NCBI GenBank assembly: GCA_031772625.1
Contig: CM062815.1
Coordinates: 114,956,989 to 115,020,988 of the forward strand
Length of the DNA stretch: 64,000 nucleotides
Source: Pinus tabuliformis
Lineage: Eukaryota > Streptophyta > Pinopsida > Pinales > Pinaceae
Direction: 5' to 3'
Shown here: piece by piece, positions 11,060 to 23,903 of the stretch
How positions within the stretch are numbered: position 1 is the first letter of the stretch
How the letters are laid out: each line of letters starts with the position of its first letter
Program-made: the position numbers and the translations under genes
The notes under the pieces: model-generated
What the model saw: only the letters and a program-made list of their open reading frames with translations
Databases searched by the model: none
Told to the model about the DNA's origin: nothing

Positions 11060-11800
11060 TATGACAAGGATCTCACACAACCAAGTATCATCTCTGCTTG
11101 GGGGGGTGTAACCCACTTGACAAGGATCTTGCACAACCAAGTCTCATCTCTGCTTGAGGGAATAACCCATTTGTCAAGAATCTCGCACAACCAAGTCACA
11201 TCTCTGCTTTGGGGGATAAACCACTTGCCAAGCATCTTGCACAACCAATTCTCATCTCTACTTGGGGGGGATCCACTTGTCAACACATGACAAGGATCTC
11301 GCACAACCAAGTCTCATCTCTTGTTGGGGGGATAACCCACCTAGAAATGATCTCGAACAACCAAGTTTTATCTCTACTTGGGGGGATAACTCGCTTGTCA
11401 AGGATCTCACACAACCAGGTCACATCTCTTCTTGGGGGGATCCACTTGTCAACACATGACAAGGATCTCACATAACCAAGTCATATCTCTGCTTGGAGGG
11501 GTCCACTTGTCAACAAATGACAAATATCTTGCACAACCAAGTCTCATCTCTACTTTGGGGGATCCACTTGTCAACACATGACAAGGACCTCAGACAACCA
11601 AGTCATATCTCTACTTGGGGGGGTCCACTTGTCAACACATGTCAAGGATCTCGCACACCTAAGGCTCATCACTGCTTGGGGGGATCCACTTGTCAACACA
11701 TGAAAAGGATCTCACACATCCAAGACTCATCAATGCTTGGGGGGATCCATTTGTCAGCACATGACAAGGATCTAGAACATTCAAGGTTCATCACCCATGA
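11060..11800. repeat. Minisatellite, about 13 units of 54-61 bp
   Basis: Each unit follows the pattern GACAAGGATCTCGCACAACC, AAGTCTCATCTCTGCTTGGG, then either a short tail (AACCCACTT) or a long tail (ATCCACTTGTCAACACAT). Short-tail units dominate on the left and long-tail units on the right. Every unit has a run of about 5-8 G on the plus strand. The array lies just beyond the RNase H end of a minus-strand copia pol, where that element's 3' region and polypurine tract would be. Frames open on both strands here are by-products of the repeat. Confidence 0.85.
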
Positions 11801-12748
11801 CCACCCTCTCTAGGAAGGGTCACATCCGTCAGTCTAGGCTATTCTCTGAAAACCAAGAACTTCCATTTGGTAAAGGCTTGGTAATAATGTCGGCGATCTA
11901 GTCATGATTCGTTATATGATGGAGTCTTACTACTACTCTCTGCACCATATCCCGGATATAGTGATATTTTATCTCAATATGATTGGACTTGTCATGGGAC
12001 ACAAGATTTTCTACAATTCGAATCTCACTCTTATTATCATAGTAAATTATTGTTGTGTCCAGAACATGCTCAAACAACTCTCCAAAGAGCTTCCTCAACC
12101 ATATTGCCTCACAGCTATCCATGCTAACAACAATGTACTCGGCTTCAACCATGCTAAGGGCTACATACTTTTGATTTCTTCTCATCCAGGTTATCATGGC
12201 AGATCCTAAGTTGAAGCATCACCCAGATGTGCTTTTTCTATTAGTAGAGTTACTAGCCCAATCAACTTATAAGTATCCATGTAGTCTTATATCATTGATA
12301 ATATATTTCAAATAAAAATTTGATGGTCCCATGAAAGTATCTCAGCACATGCTTTGAAGCAATCCAATGTGCATGATATGGTTTAATCATATATTGGCTC
12401 AAAGTATTGACCACAAAACATATGTTCGGTCTAGTGTTCACTAATAACATCAGTGCCCCAATCAGTTGACGGTACTCAGAAGGATTTTCCAAATCAGGAC
12501 CTGCAACTTCACTGCATAGCTTCTTGAAGTTCATATCAATTGGAATATTCATGGATTTACATTATGCATACCAAATATTTCTAGCAGCTTGACAACATAT
12601 TTTCCTTGAGAAAGGAAAATATCAATAGGTTTCTGCCATAATTCAAGACCCATAAAGTATTGCATCAAATAAAGATATTTCATTTCAATTCAAAAGCTAA
12701 CTCCCTCTTACACTAGAGGATAAGAGGTTCACCACTAGTAGGAAATAA

Positions 12749-12760
12749 ATCATCAACATA
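12749..12760 (-). other. YVDD reverse-transcriptase active-site box
   Basis: Minus-strand codons TAT GTT GAT GAT, preceded by TFVL and followed by LFPTSG. The catalytic aspartates are retained although the surrounding frame is interrupted. Confidence 0.75.
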
Positions 12761-14305
12761 TAATACAAATGTCATATGCATACCTTTAAGGTCTTGAAGT
12801 AAATATTTGGATCAACATTACTTCTAATAAACCAAGTTTCATTAAGAAGCTATCAATGTCGTCATACCAAGCTCTTGGAGCTTGCTTCAAACCATAGAGA
12901 GATTTCTTCAGTCTACACACATGAGTCTTCTGGTCATGTACTTCAAAGCCTTGTGGTTGCTCCACAAATACTTCTTCCTTGATGTATCCATGTAAAAAAA
13001 CAGTCTTCACATCCATTTGGTGAAGAGACCATCCTTGGCTGGCAGCTAGAGCCACAATAGATCATATGGTTGTATAAAGGGAAACAATTGCAAATATTTC
13101 ATCATATTCTATTCCCTCTTTCTAAGTGAACCCTCTGGTAAAAAATCTAGCTTTATACTTTTTTTAATTTTATTTTTTTTAATACTGCCATCAACACCAT
13201 GTTTAATTTTATACAGCCATTTAGAAGACACAACAAATTTACCTTGTGGTCTTGGAACCACTTCTCATACATCATTATAAATGATGGAAACATATTCTTC
13301 AACCATTTCATCTTTCCACACTTGAGCCTTCATAACTTCTTCAAACTTGCATGGTTAAGCTTGAATGATGTTGCTCATAGCTACAATATATCCTTGGAAT
13401 AAACATGGTTTCTTTCTTTCTCTGAAGGTTCCTCTGGGAGAAACATGTTTATCAGCATCTGGAAGGGTGTCACGAAGCCATAAAGGTATCATTTTAACAC
13501 ATGGAGAAGGATCCAAGATTCCAAGGGATCCATGGGTTGATCAGCAAGACCGGGATCATGATCGGGATCTTCTTGTGCAACCAAGGTATCATCTTGTCTT
13601 TCAACATAAGCAAGATGAGGAGTGTTTATGGATTTTCAAAGAGTTTCATCTTTATCAAATGTTATATCTCTGTTAAACTCTATATTTATTTTACTAGACA
13701 CATATATTTTCTAAGCTTTAGAATTTTCACAATAACCAACAATCATACATTTCTTACCTAAAGCTTCTAGCTTGGTACTCTTTTCCTTTGACACATGAAA
13801 GTAGACAGAGCATTCAATATCCTTAAGTACCCATTTTGATTTGGATTATATGGTACGATGGTCTCTTTCTTGATTCCAACTTCCTTGTAGAAGTCTTGAG
13901 CTCTTGTCCACTTCATGTCCACTCAAGTCATGGGATGGTTCGACATCTTCCTCAATCTCGATACAAAGGACTTGGTTCTCACATTCATCAAATGTACCTG
14001 TTGATCTTAGAACAAGAGCAAGAGAAATAGTAACAAAGTAAATAAACATAACGAAAGTATACATGGTGATGAGGCAGGTCTTTCTTTCTTTTCTAGATGT
14101 GAGAGTGGATCCTTCATTATCCTTAGACCAACTTACTCTTGGAGTTTACTTTTCTTGCACTATTCTGCATCCCGATGATCTTCAGGATATTCTTTTCTTG
14201 ATCGCATCCTCATTAAGAAGTTAGTGAAAGAATAATTCAAATACTCATGCAGAAATAATAACCAATTATCTATAAATATAAATATAAACAAGAGTAGTGA
14301 CACGA

Positions 14306-14366
14306 TAATGGGAAATGGTAACTTATAGAGGCCAGATCAAGAGGGAGCTAACAACTTCCTTCAATT

Positions 14367-14430
<64 letters not shown>

Positions 14431-14472
14431 CTCCCTCTTGATCCAACCTCTATAGGTTAACACTTCCCATAA
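14306..14472. repeat. Inverted repeat of about 46 bp around a (TA)n tract
   Basis: The left arm (14306-14351) and right arm (14427-14472) are reverse complements with a few mismatches, both containing GATCMAGAGGGAGCTAA-type sequence next to the loop. The loop contains about 59 bp of pure TA repeat (14369-14427). The structure interrupts the integrase part of the copia pol. It could form a long hairpin or cruciform. It resembles a small foldback element, but no target duplication was identified. Confidence 0.7.
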
Positions 14473-14640
14473 GTCATATGTCATTAGCAGAAGAAATGCA
14501 TCTTCTTGATCATCACTTGACAAAATCCATCATGATCCACTCTAATCTCAAGTATTTTGAAAACCATCTTTCTCACATGAGGTAATGCTAGATAGTGAAG
14601 ATGAGTGAACTTTTGATGCCATAGTTTATATTGACGATTA

Positions 14641-15412
14641 CATATCATGAATCAATGCATGGATGGGTCTTCCATTGATTTTATAAAGATATTCAAATTT
14701 TGATCCCAGAGTGAAGGCATGTAATAATAATTATGCATATTGACTTCATTCCATGAAATGATATTAGTTATAATCCATATTTGTTCGTTGCAAAAGTAGT
14801 TAGTTTAGAAAACTATCATTCCATCTTTGGAAAAAGTCATGATTCTTAGATTTTCTATTTTTAGAATTTCATCCCCGCGCTGCCAAATTTTCAACAACCA
14901 AGTCCTTCTCCTAGTACCAAATCATCCCTTCTTCAAGTCCTTCCTTGATTCTTCACCAAACTACTAGGCATTGCAACTTCGACCTGCTAGCTTCGATACT
15001 GCTACTCAACCTACAACTTCGACCCTGCAATTTCAGCCTTGTAGCTTCCTCAGAAACCATAATCTAGCCTCCTCCTGAAACCTTCCTAGAGAAATAAAAC
15101 TCTTCAAAGGTCAATAAGGTCTAGACAAAGTATTATCTCTTCTAGCTAAAAGTTACTACACTTTGTCCCCCTGTAACTCGGACTTGCAACTTCGATCTCT
15201 TCCTACAACCTAATAACCCTAGAATTCCACATGTGTGAGAGAGATAGAGCCCAAAAATAATATATTTTCGTCTCTCTTCTTCTTTTCAACCTTCTCTCTC
15301 CTTCCATATTCCTAGCTAGAAATCGAACTCTTTCTTGATAGATCAAAATTGTGAGTGAGTGTATGTAAAATGAGGTCGAATTGCTTCTTTGTATAGCCTT
15401 CTTAAGGGGTCC
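14641..15412. other. Copia-derived flank, no intact gene
   Basis: The left part (to about 14890) continues the minus-strand copia remnant: INGRPIHALIHD-like residues precede the pre-integrase domain. The right part has repeated CTTCGAC and CAACTTCGA words and C-rich or T-rich runs, and looks like LTR sequence. It is contiguous with 29119 in the pre-insertion state because the element at 15419-29118 separates them. Confidence 0.4.
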
Positions 15413-15418
15413 AATTCC
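15413..15418. repeat. Target-site duplication, left copy (AATTCC)
   Basis: AATTCC directly precedes the TGTTGG start of the left LTR and is repeated exactly at 29119-29124. Confidence 0.8.
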
Positions 15419-16172
15419 TGTTGGAAATATTGAGAGGGGAGGTGAATCAGTATTTTTTAGCAATTAACAATGTTTAATCTTCTTTCAGAGCGTTAGTTAA
15501 TCTTCAGTTATTACTATATAAACAATAATCAACAATACACAACACCATACAACAATACAGAAATATAAAACAATGGACATAATATTTTTAGGTGCAAAAC
15601 CCCCTTCGGGCCAAAAACCACCGAACGCTTCTTAGTAATCGTCTTCTTCTTATTCTCTTTAAATGAAAAATTAATTACATCAAGTTCTTAGCCATAATTG
15701 AAGGAGGCTCCAACCCCCTGATTTACGAGCTACAACATGTAGGACACTACTACACCCTAATAACTTGTTGCAACCGAAAGGATTCCCCAATGCCTTGTAA
15801 ATTAGGCAACAACTTGACGAGTGCCCCAACACTCTTTTCACCAATAGTTGTCGAAAGGATGCTTTGTTTTCATGTAATTTATTAGCCCCAATTGAAAGGT
15901 CGCCATAACACCCTCTGTAGGCTATGACCTGCCATAACACCACCCTTTTGCCTTGAAGTGTTCTCAGCCCACAACCTGAAGGTGACTCCAATCACCTACC
16001 TTGCACCACCCTACCACCCTGGAGATCCAGCAGACCACGTTTCACAATTTTCATACTGTATCCGTCGGTGCTTTGAACCAATATGGTAATCTGTAAAGAA
16101 TATGTTGTATCTTTGTCAAATCCTGGTAGCCACTGACCACTGGACAATAAAACTAAGCACTACACAATGTTG

Positions 16173-17348
16173 TGTTGATTTGGGGTAGCATTGTATGTGC
16201 TCTAAGCCTCAAATTTTGCAACGAGGCTTGGGTACATGTATTCCAAAGAACCCAGAAAGTGTTTTAGTAAATTCCACCCATAAGTGGTTTTATTAAAATA
16301 ATTATTAATCTTAATGGGGTTCCTAAGTCTAAACTTAGGAAAATTAAAATATTAATGGGTATTAATTTAATCATGCGTGAAACTTCTATACAAAGACACA
16401 GATCAATAAAAAATGAACTGATCCTTTGATTAATATTTAATCTAGGCCATTGGTTTTCCAATAGAAAGATATAAGAAGGGGCTTGAGGGTCATTTGGAAA
16501 ACACACCAAGAGAGATCAAGAAATAGATTTTCTAAAGTGAGAAGTTCCCAGGAAGAGAAATAGATTGAGGAGATTTCATGCAGCAGAGGGGTGGGGATAG
16601 ATTCCAAAGAGAGAGTGATTTTCTCAGATGGAGAATCATTAGCAGAGAGAGGCAGAGGGTAATCTAGTAGTGGCAACACTGAGCCGTAGGGGTTGATGCA
16701 AAGCCACTTAGAGGCAACACAAAATCCAGAGAGGAGTTTGAAATTTGTAGAGGAATTTGAGTTTCAAAAGTTGGGAGCTAGGGTGTGAGACCAAGAGGCA
16801 GAAATCAAATATCCTAGGCAGAAAATCGACCAGCCAAAGGAGTGATGCAAAACCCAGAGAGCTTGACGCTAGGTTAACACAGACACTGATCAAAGGCAGC
16901 ACTGAGGTAGCCACAAACGTTGTGGGAAATCAATCTGGAGCTGGATCAACCAGGATTTCCAGTGATAGTGTGAGCTAACCTCACAATTATTTTTTCCAGT
17001 ATTTCTCTCTATAACTGAATAACCCTGTGAGGTATTCATAGATGTATTCAGAATTTGCTATTGCTTAATAATGATAAACCCTCAGAGTGCTGCACCGGTT
17101 TTCCCGCATTGGGTTTTTCCGTGGACATTTGTCCAAAAATAATGGTGTCCTATGTGTTTCTATTTTCCTTGCTCAGTTTCTATGTTTCAGAATCATATTT
17201 AATTTGGTGTAGGTTACTTCAGTAATTTACTTCAATATTTCATGAACAAATATGAAATAAATTTGTAATCTAATTTACAATCTAGGTGAAGTAGATTCAG
17301 CTGGTTGCAGTAGGATTCCTGATATTGTTAGATCTAGGAATTTTCACA
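16173..17348 (+). mobile_element. Copia LTR inserted in a larger LTR (probable solo LTR)
   Basis: It starts TGTTGATTTG and ends AATTTTCACA, and aligns end to end with 9458-10588. TATA-like GATATAAGAAG lies near 16468. It interrupts the 3' LTR of the 15419-29118 element: sequence left of 16173 and right of 17348 continues without gap in the intact right LTR (about 27015-27035). No interior is present, so it is a solo LTR. A clean 5-bp target duplication is not visible. Confidence 0.75.
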
Positions 17349-18104
17349 TCAAATCTCACTGCTCAATTGTACATCATTATCACACTCAACTGCACATCAC
17401 TCTCATTGCACAACTGCACACCATTTTCACTGCACACATAGATCATTGCACATATGATTACTGCTCAACATCAAGAGCTCACAATGTTGGCTACCACTGC
17501 ATGTCACTGTATTGAAATGCTCATGAATAAATAAACATCAAGGCTCCTATGTAGACAATCATAATTCATGTTGCCACAATGTTCCAAACTTCTCATAATC
17601 TTGCAACCATCTGGAACTGCTATCAAATGGTGGCACAAACAAAGGTGCCTCAGGTCATCCCTATGACCTGCTACCATGTCTCTCAAGCTTTGTCCACCTA
17701 GAGATACCAACATATGTCTAAACACTACTCTCCTTGTCCCATTTCAATAAGTTGTTATAGACAAGTTATGTATCATTGTCAATCATCTTGTCAATTAACA
17801 AGTTTATAAGTCAATATCAAAATAGCATGCTTCTTATACTGAATCCTAAATGTCTCCAATATGTTCTATGTCAAAATTTACCTAAGTGTTTCTCTAAGCA
17901 CATGCAACCCTTTCCTTCAATGAAACCTTAGGACATAACACACTAGTACCAAAACTTAGGTTCAAACACTAAACCCTAGGAAAACTAAACCCTTGCACTG
18001 CAAGAACAAATTCCTTGTCCAATCAACTGTTAACTTCAACAATGCTTAATGTATGTCAAGTGTCAATTATGAGGATTATGTCAAACTAAAGGTTATTAAG
18101 GTAA

Positions 18105-21100
18105 TGTTGATGGTGCTGAACCCGCCAACATGTCAATGGGATCTCCCTGACAAGAAGTCCCAATTAGACCTTAGACCGTTTGGTGTAGGAGTCCTAGCAG
18201 TGGGTCGTAAGGTAATGCCTTGATTGCAATGTCGCATAGAGGCAAGTAGGATAACTTTGTCAGTGTCAAGGGTGTGACTGATGCAGTGAGTCAAGGAAGG
18301 TGTATGAGAGGTTCTAACACATCAAGGGGAGGTGAGGGTGAAGGTGAGTTCCAGGTTGAAAGGGATCAGTCCCAACTCAGCTAGGAATACACAACACAAA
18401 AGGACATGTACAACTTCTGGTGGAGTAGTCCACTTAGATGCGGCAGTCACATCATACAAGGTAAGATAACACATACAACACTCATGGATCAGTCCGAGAT
18501 GAGTGTGACGGTTGTTACAACAAGGTTCATGAAAGGTCTGTCTAATGTCCGGCAGAGTAGTCGACACAGATGGTGACAACATTAACAACATATATAACAC
18601 ATTAACAACAACATTCATATAATTGCATACAAATCAATTCATACACAAATCTGTAAGTTAAACAACGTATATCATTAAGGTAACCAGGGTAGTCCAACTA
18701 CAATAACAACATATGCATGAAAATGTGCTGGCTCTTATTATATAAAGAAGTTTAAATCACAATCATACAATACATCCATGTAAACCTACTAGCCCCAACA
18801 GTGGAACATTACAACCACATTTGCCTGCTCCTCCAAAGATATGAACTAGCTCCATGCAATGGAGAAGCCAAGGCGTGCTACAATACTGTCCAAGCTCTTT
18901 CCAAGATAGTCTTATCAGAATCTTGGCTGACGAAAAGCCTCTATAATGAGTTATGAGGGACTATTTATAGCAAAGCGTGGGGTGACCCATGACATTCCCC
19001 TTTGTGACAGTTCAACTACCCTCATGACTCTTCCCCTACTCTATGATTGTTAAATACAACTGTTGACACTTGACTTACACTTGACATGACTCAACATTAC
19101 AATGCACATGTACTCATGTGAGACAACATGGCTTGAGCAAACCTTGCAAGACATCACTGAAACTCGGTCTGCTATGGTGAGACCAACTCTTTGACATGCT
19201 TGTGATGGTGAACCTGATGACCTGATGCCAAGCTTGGTCATCCATGATGGTGTGCATGCACCTCATGATGACATCTTGCTGAAGCGAACTCTTTCTTCCG
19301 TTGCAACCGGTGCATTGGTTCAACCCCCTTCATCCAACTCGTCTGCTAACATGCGCATGGTATTCTTGGGTGTGGCTGAGTTGACATCACACTAATGGAT
19401 AGTGTCTGTGTTGATCTTCAAGTGTGTGTTGGTGGTCATGTGCATCAACTTTCTGAAGTACCCATTCGGCTCCAGTTGGACTTGCTTCTTGTTTTCGTCT
19501 TGGTGAGTGTGTTGAATATGTTGTATTGCATGCTTGCACACAATGACATGCATGCTGCTAAATCCCTTGCATGTGATCAACTACAATGCTTCCCATGTAT
19601 ACTCTATGTTAGCTGTTGGGATGGATCTTTAACTTGTCTGGGCGCAGTTTCATCCGTGAGTGCACGTTGCGTCCACTGTTGTTCCTGATCCTGCTGCAAC
19701 TCATTCGTCTGTCTGTGCAACTTCATGTTCTTCTTGAGTTGCTGCTTCAACACATGCAACTCCTTCTTTGTTACATCCTTTTCCTTCATGTGATCTTCAT
19801 GTCATACTGTCACTCCATAGCCGGAGTCTCCAAAGTTGCTTTCATCATCAATGGACCTACTTGAGCTTGCAACCTTGTTCCACCTCCGTGTTATCAACAA
19901 CCCTCCTCTTAAATTCATTGCATTTTGTATGTTGTATTCAGCTGTTGTTCATGGTGTTGCTTGTTGTGATGTTGCTGCTATCATATCTTGATGTCCTTGT
20001 CTACAAACAACTTGATGTATTCATGGGTAGTCAAGTCCATAAACACTTGATTGACTACATCCCCAAGTGTGCTTTAAATAGTGTCTTCATCTCTGCTCTC
20101 CCGGAAACCATTGTACCTGGACTGCTGAGAGGCAGATGAACACCTGTGATACTTGGAGACATGTAAACACTCATGGAAAGCAATCTGTCAGTTGAAAACC
20201 AAAATGAACATGAGAACTGACTTCCAACATACCTGGGTGAATGATCATGAAGGTTGCGCAATTTCAGCCGGGAGGTCGGGAGATCGACTACCAAGACTGT
20301 ACAAGGCATAGTCTGGGTTGCTGGGAGATTAACTGACTATTGGAACCACGCAATGCATAGTCCGGTCTGGTTGCTAACTGTTGGGATTGCATAGTGTGCA
20401 ATTCCAGCTGGGAAGGATTGCTGGCCTAGGGACAGATTTGTGCAATTTCTTGGGCCAAGTAGCCACTTTCCTCCAAAAATGCACAAAACAGTCCTGGAAA
20501 CTAGTGCCAAGCAGGAATGCACAAATCTAGAGAGGAAGGTGAGCCTTCCTTTCCCAAATTGTGCAATGCATCCTTGGTGAAGGTAGAGCCCAGGCCAAGG
20601 TTGGCTTGACTCGCTGACGGGCAACTGAAAGCAAGTAAGTCAGTGAATGCATGGCGACACTAAGTGATAGCAGAAGTGATTGGTAGTGCATGCAAAACAT
20701 TAATGAAAGATTCAACAAATAGATCAACATGCATGTGGGTGAGGCAGTTCGCCGGTTGGGTGGACGTCTGTGCAAAACAGTTTCATGCATGTGGCAACAA
20801 TGAGATAGCAATGAAAACTGAAACAGAACTAGGACAAGCTAGTGTATATGTAAATGATAGTAGGCATTCAAAGAAATCAAGTAAACAATACTCTTACAAG
20901 CGAAAACACAAAAAGCGATAGAAATGCAGCACAAGGCATGGGAAGCAAGCTTACCCCAAAACAACTGAGTTGAATGTGCCGACTACTCCTAGATGTGATG
21001 TGGGATGTTAGAGCAGCAGGTTTGGTGTGAGGAATGAGCTCTGCAGCATCTGGTTGATGAGTTTTGAAAACATCGAGGTTGTGACATGCATGCCATGAAT

Positions 21101-21775
21101 CTAGGGGAAGCGACACATGGTGGGAGGTTTCATAATTGCTTCTTGCATGTAACCTCCAACTGCTAAACATAGATCCCTAAAACAAGGGATGCCTTTGCAT
21201 GCTACCTTGGGAGAAGTAACCCACGCATGCAAGTCTATTTTTCTCAGTGTCAGAGGGAACCAGTCAACTCAGCTACACATGCGAGAGACTGCTCGACTTC
21301 TGTACAAAAATGTGCATTTCTCACTAGGAGCTGGGCTGGCTGCCCAGGAGATTTGCACAAATGTTGGGCAGAGCAGCTGACTGCTTCCCAGATTTGTGCA
21401 AATTATGGGTTGAGCAACCTTGCTGGGGAAATTTGCGCAAATCCTGCTGGGAGTGTTGGCAGGAAGGATTGCGCAATCTTGGAGCCCAACAAGCTACTAG
21501 AGAGGATTGTGCAATTTTTTGAGGGAAGGCTGGTTTCCATCCAGAAATGTGCAATTTTCAAGGGGAAGTTGCTCTGCCTATAGTTGGACCACGTCCGGGT
21601 GAACAGCTTGTGAGGGGAATGGATCAAGCTGTGATCGATAAGTTGCCTTTTGTGCAAGAAAGACACTGAAGCTTGTGAACTTGATGAAGCAAGGCAAGAT
21701 GCTGTGAAGGTTGGAAGGGAGGCTCCAAAATGGGCTAAAGAAAAATTTTGGAGGGTAGTTGTCACCGCTACAACA
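18105..21775 (-). mobile_element. 3.67-kb solo LTR with target duplication
   Basis: The plus strand starts TGTTGATGGTG and ends GCTACAACA. The pentamer GGTAA flanks it on both sides (18100-18104 and 21776-21780), and the sequence around it rejoins exactly as in the intact LTR at about 27757. No terminal repeat, primer site or polypurine tract is seen inside, so it is a solo LTR rather than a full element. A second, truncated copy lies at 60513-61807. On the minus strand CTATAAATAG (18961-18970) is a good TATA box and gives the likely direction. Several open frames of 60-123 codons inside it carry no recognisable motif. Confidence 0.8.
18961..18970 (-). promoter_or_regulatory. TATA box in solo LTR
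   Basis: The minus strand reads CTATAAATAG, close to the plant TATA consensus. The same ten bases are kept in the other copy at 61217-61226 although surrounding sequence has diverged. Confidence 0.5.
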
Positions 21776-23903
21776 GGTAACCAAGGTCATAGTAGTTGGA
21801 TTACTTAGGTTTTTCCACGCAAAAAGTTTAATATATTAACAAGGTAAGTGGACCATTGTTTACTAACTTCAAATTTCAGTTCACTGAAGTCAAGATAGAA
21901 CAAAGATTATTGATCAACAAGTGTCATAGTCAATATGTCAATGTATCATACTTAGTCAAATATGATATCTCAATTAAGTATAGTCAAATGTCAAGATCAT
22001 ATCATTATAGGATAGATAGGTTCAATGTGTATGTGCATTGTTGTCCACAAATTTGATGCACAGATCATTGTCAATGTAATATCAAATGCCAAGTCATGGT
22101 TAAGTATATTACTACAAGGTCACGTAAAATAAGTGCTATGTTATTTGTGTTACTAAGTGTCACTTACAAGCTCCAATATATATATACACACCACAGTCAT
22201 CTATGTGTCTATGTCATGTTAAGTTACTTTTATATCATTTGCTGCTTTGTAAGATGACATAGAGTATGTCACTGTATTTTGGTTAAAAATTACAATGAGT
22301 GGTTTTTCAACAAGATGCTGAATCAATCATTGGCTTAGTGCATGATACTCAAAATTGTTCAATTTAATATGAGTTTACTGCTACTATCTTGTGGTAAGAA
22401 TCAACGTCATATATTGACATGGGGACTGGTGTCTTTACACATGTCACTACTCATACACATTATTAGATCACTAATATAGTTTGTCAAAGTTTACTGCATC
22501 ATCATCCCCATAACCAATGTGTGTACTATGCTTCAAACAATGGAAAAAACCTTAGTATTAAACTATTGTTACAGTAAACCTATATTACTGCAAAATTATT
22601 GCTCCTATAGATATTAATGCCTAAACAAAGAGACTTCAAATTTGACTTTTGCAAAAAGTGATGTAGATGCCTACCGAGTAGGTCTTAAATGAATTCGTCT
22701 TACAAGGAGGACTCACACACATATATGAATATGGGTAGACTTATCATTATTTAATGCTAGAATCAGTTACTATAGAACTGCACCACAAAAGTCATGGATT
22801 TCTTCAAGACTCCATCGTGAATGTTTATAAAGTGATCAATGTTTGTAACAACTCACAGGAGCTCTGCAACTGTAATGATTTTAGACTAGTAATTTTATGC
22901 CCATAACATAACCAATGCATCCATAAAATTAAGAACAAAACTTGCAACTTTGTAAGGGAACCAAAGGAATATATACAAGTTTTAACCTTAAACTACTCAA
23001 CTCTAAATTCACTTAAAGAAAGATGGGTCAAGAGATAACAAGGCCAGATCCTTACCAAAAAAAACTTCGTTGTCCTTATACCTCAGGATATTCACACTTT
23101 ATTTAGATATCCCAACCACGAGTAGACCAAAAATCAAAGAGAGTTTCCACAGCTAGGCTGAAAATTCCAGAACTAAAATGATGTGACAATGCCATGGTTA
23201 GAGGTTTGAATTTCGTTTCTTTTTATAGTTTTTTATTAGGCTCATTAGGGCCTCCTAAAACTAGTCATTGGAGGAGATTTGAATTCTTTAAATTTGATTA
23301 TTTATCATTTAATTAATCAAAGTGTATTAATTATATTAGGCCCTAAAAAATGCCCTTATGTTAAAGAATTAAACTTTAATCATTTGAGAAATGTATTTTA
23401 TGAGTGATAAGATTAACGATGTCATTCCTAGGATGATGTTACCATGAAACATGACCAAGGAACCCATATACCTAAATTAGGATTACCACAACCAATGAAA
23501 ATAAGCCAAGTCACACCCCTTGGGGTTTTAGCGCAAAAAATGGGGTCATCAACTTCAAACTCAATTTCCTCTTAAACCAAGAGGACTTATGTGGCATTCC
23601 ACATACCACTGGAAATATATTTCTAAGAAGAATCCAATGACATGGATCTCAAACCCAAAATCAATGATTTGACCCTTCAAAATCCTTTGAAAAAGTTAGG
23701 GTACACCATTAGTCCAGGGAACCCAAACCCTAGAAATTTGGTTTTCAACCATCCAACAATGGAGCTTCCAACTTGATGTAATCCGAAAAATACTAGGAAT
23801 CATTTATTAATAGTTTGACATCAATTACTGGTGCTTTTAGTCAAAGTCAAACCCAGTGAACTCTAGGGGTTGACATTAATGACAACACCATCTCCCCCTT
23901 TTT

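Larger units (their letters stand above)
11838..14640 (-). pseudogene. Ty1/copia pol remnant: integrase, reverse transcriptase, RNase H
   Basis: Read right to left: a GAG-pre-integrase piece (LWHQKFTHLHYLALPHVRKM, about 14500-14640); an integrase end (KEVGIKKETIVPYNPNQNG, about 13840-13900); a linker typical of copia (VGYCENSKAYKIYV, about 13700); then reverse transcriptase with [13 protein letters not shown] and [14 protein letters not shown] (12786-13055), the YVDD catalytic box at 12749-12760, and a thumb segment at 12292-12552. RNase H follows (ALSMVEAEYIVVSMDSCEAI, 11898-12197) and the family end ADIITKPLP near 11870. Frameshifts and stops break it into pieces. Most integrase catalytic core is missing or replaced around the palindrome at 14306-14472. 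Confidence 0.85.
15419..23890 (-). repeat. 3' LTR of the gag-only copia element, interrupted
   Basis: The LTR pieces are 15419-16172, 17349-18104 and 21776-23890, each aligning in order with 26299-29118. The segment at about 22784-23616 has no counterpart in the right LTR. As the flanking sequence joins smoothly, the right copy probably suffered a deletion. On the minus strand, AAAAAGGGGGAGA (23891-23903) precedes the LTR start TGGTGTTGTC and is the polypurine tract. Confidence 0.8.

Noticed and set aside
11060-11800. Possible CRISPR-like array
   Set aside because: The whole unit is repeated with no unique spacers, in a plant nuclear retrotransposon setting; it is a minisatellite.
19392-20139. 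Overlapping frames of 62-123 codons
   Set aside because: Inside the solo LTR, on both strands, without recognisable domains; the related copy at 60513-61807 does not keep them.
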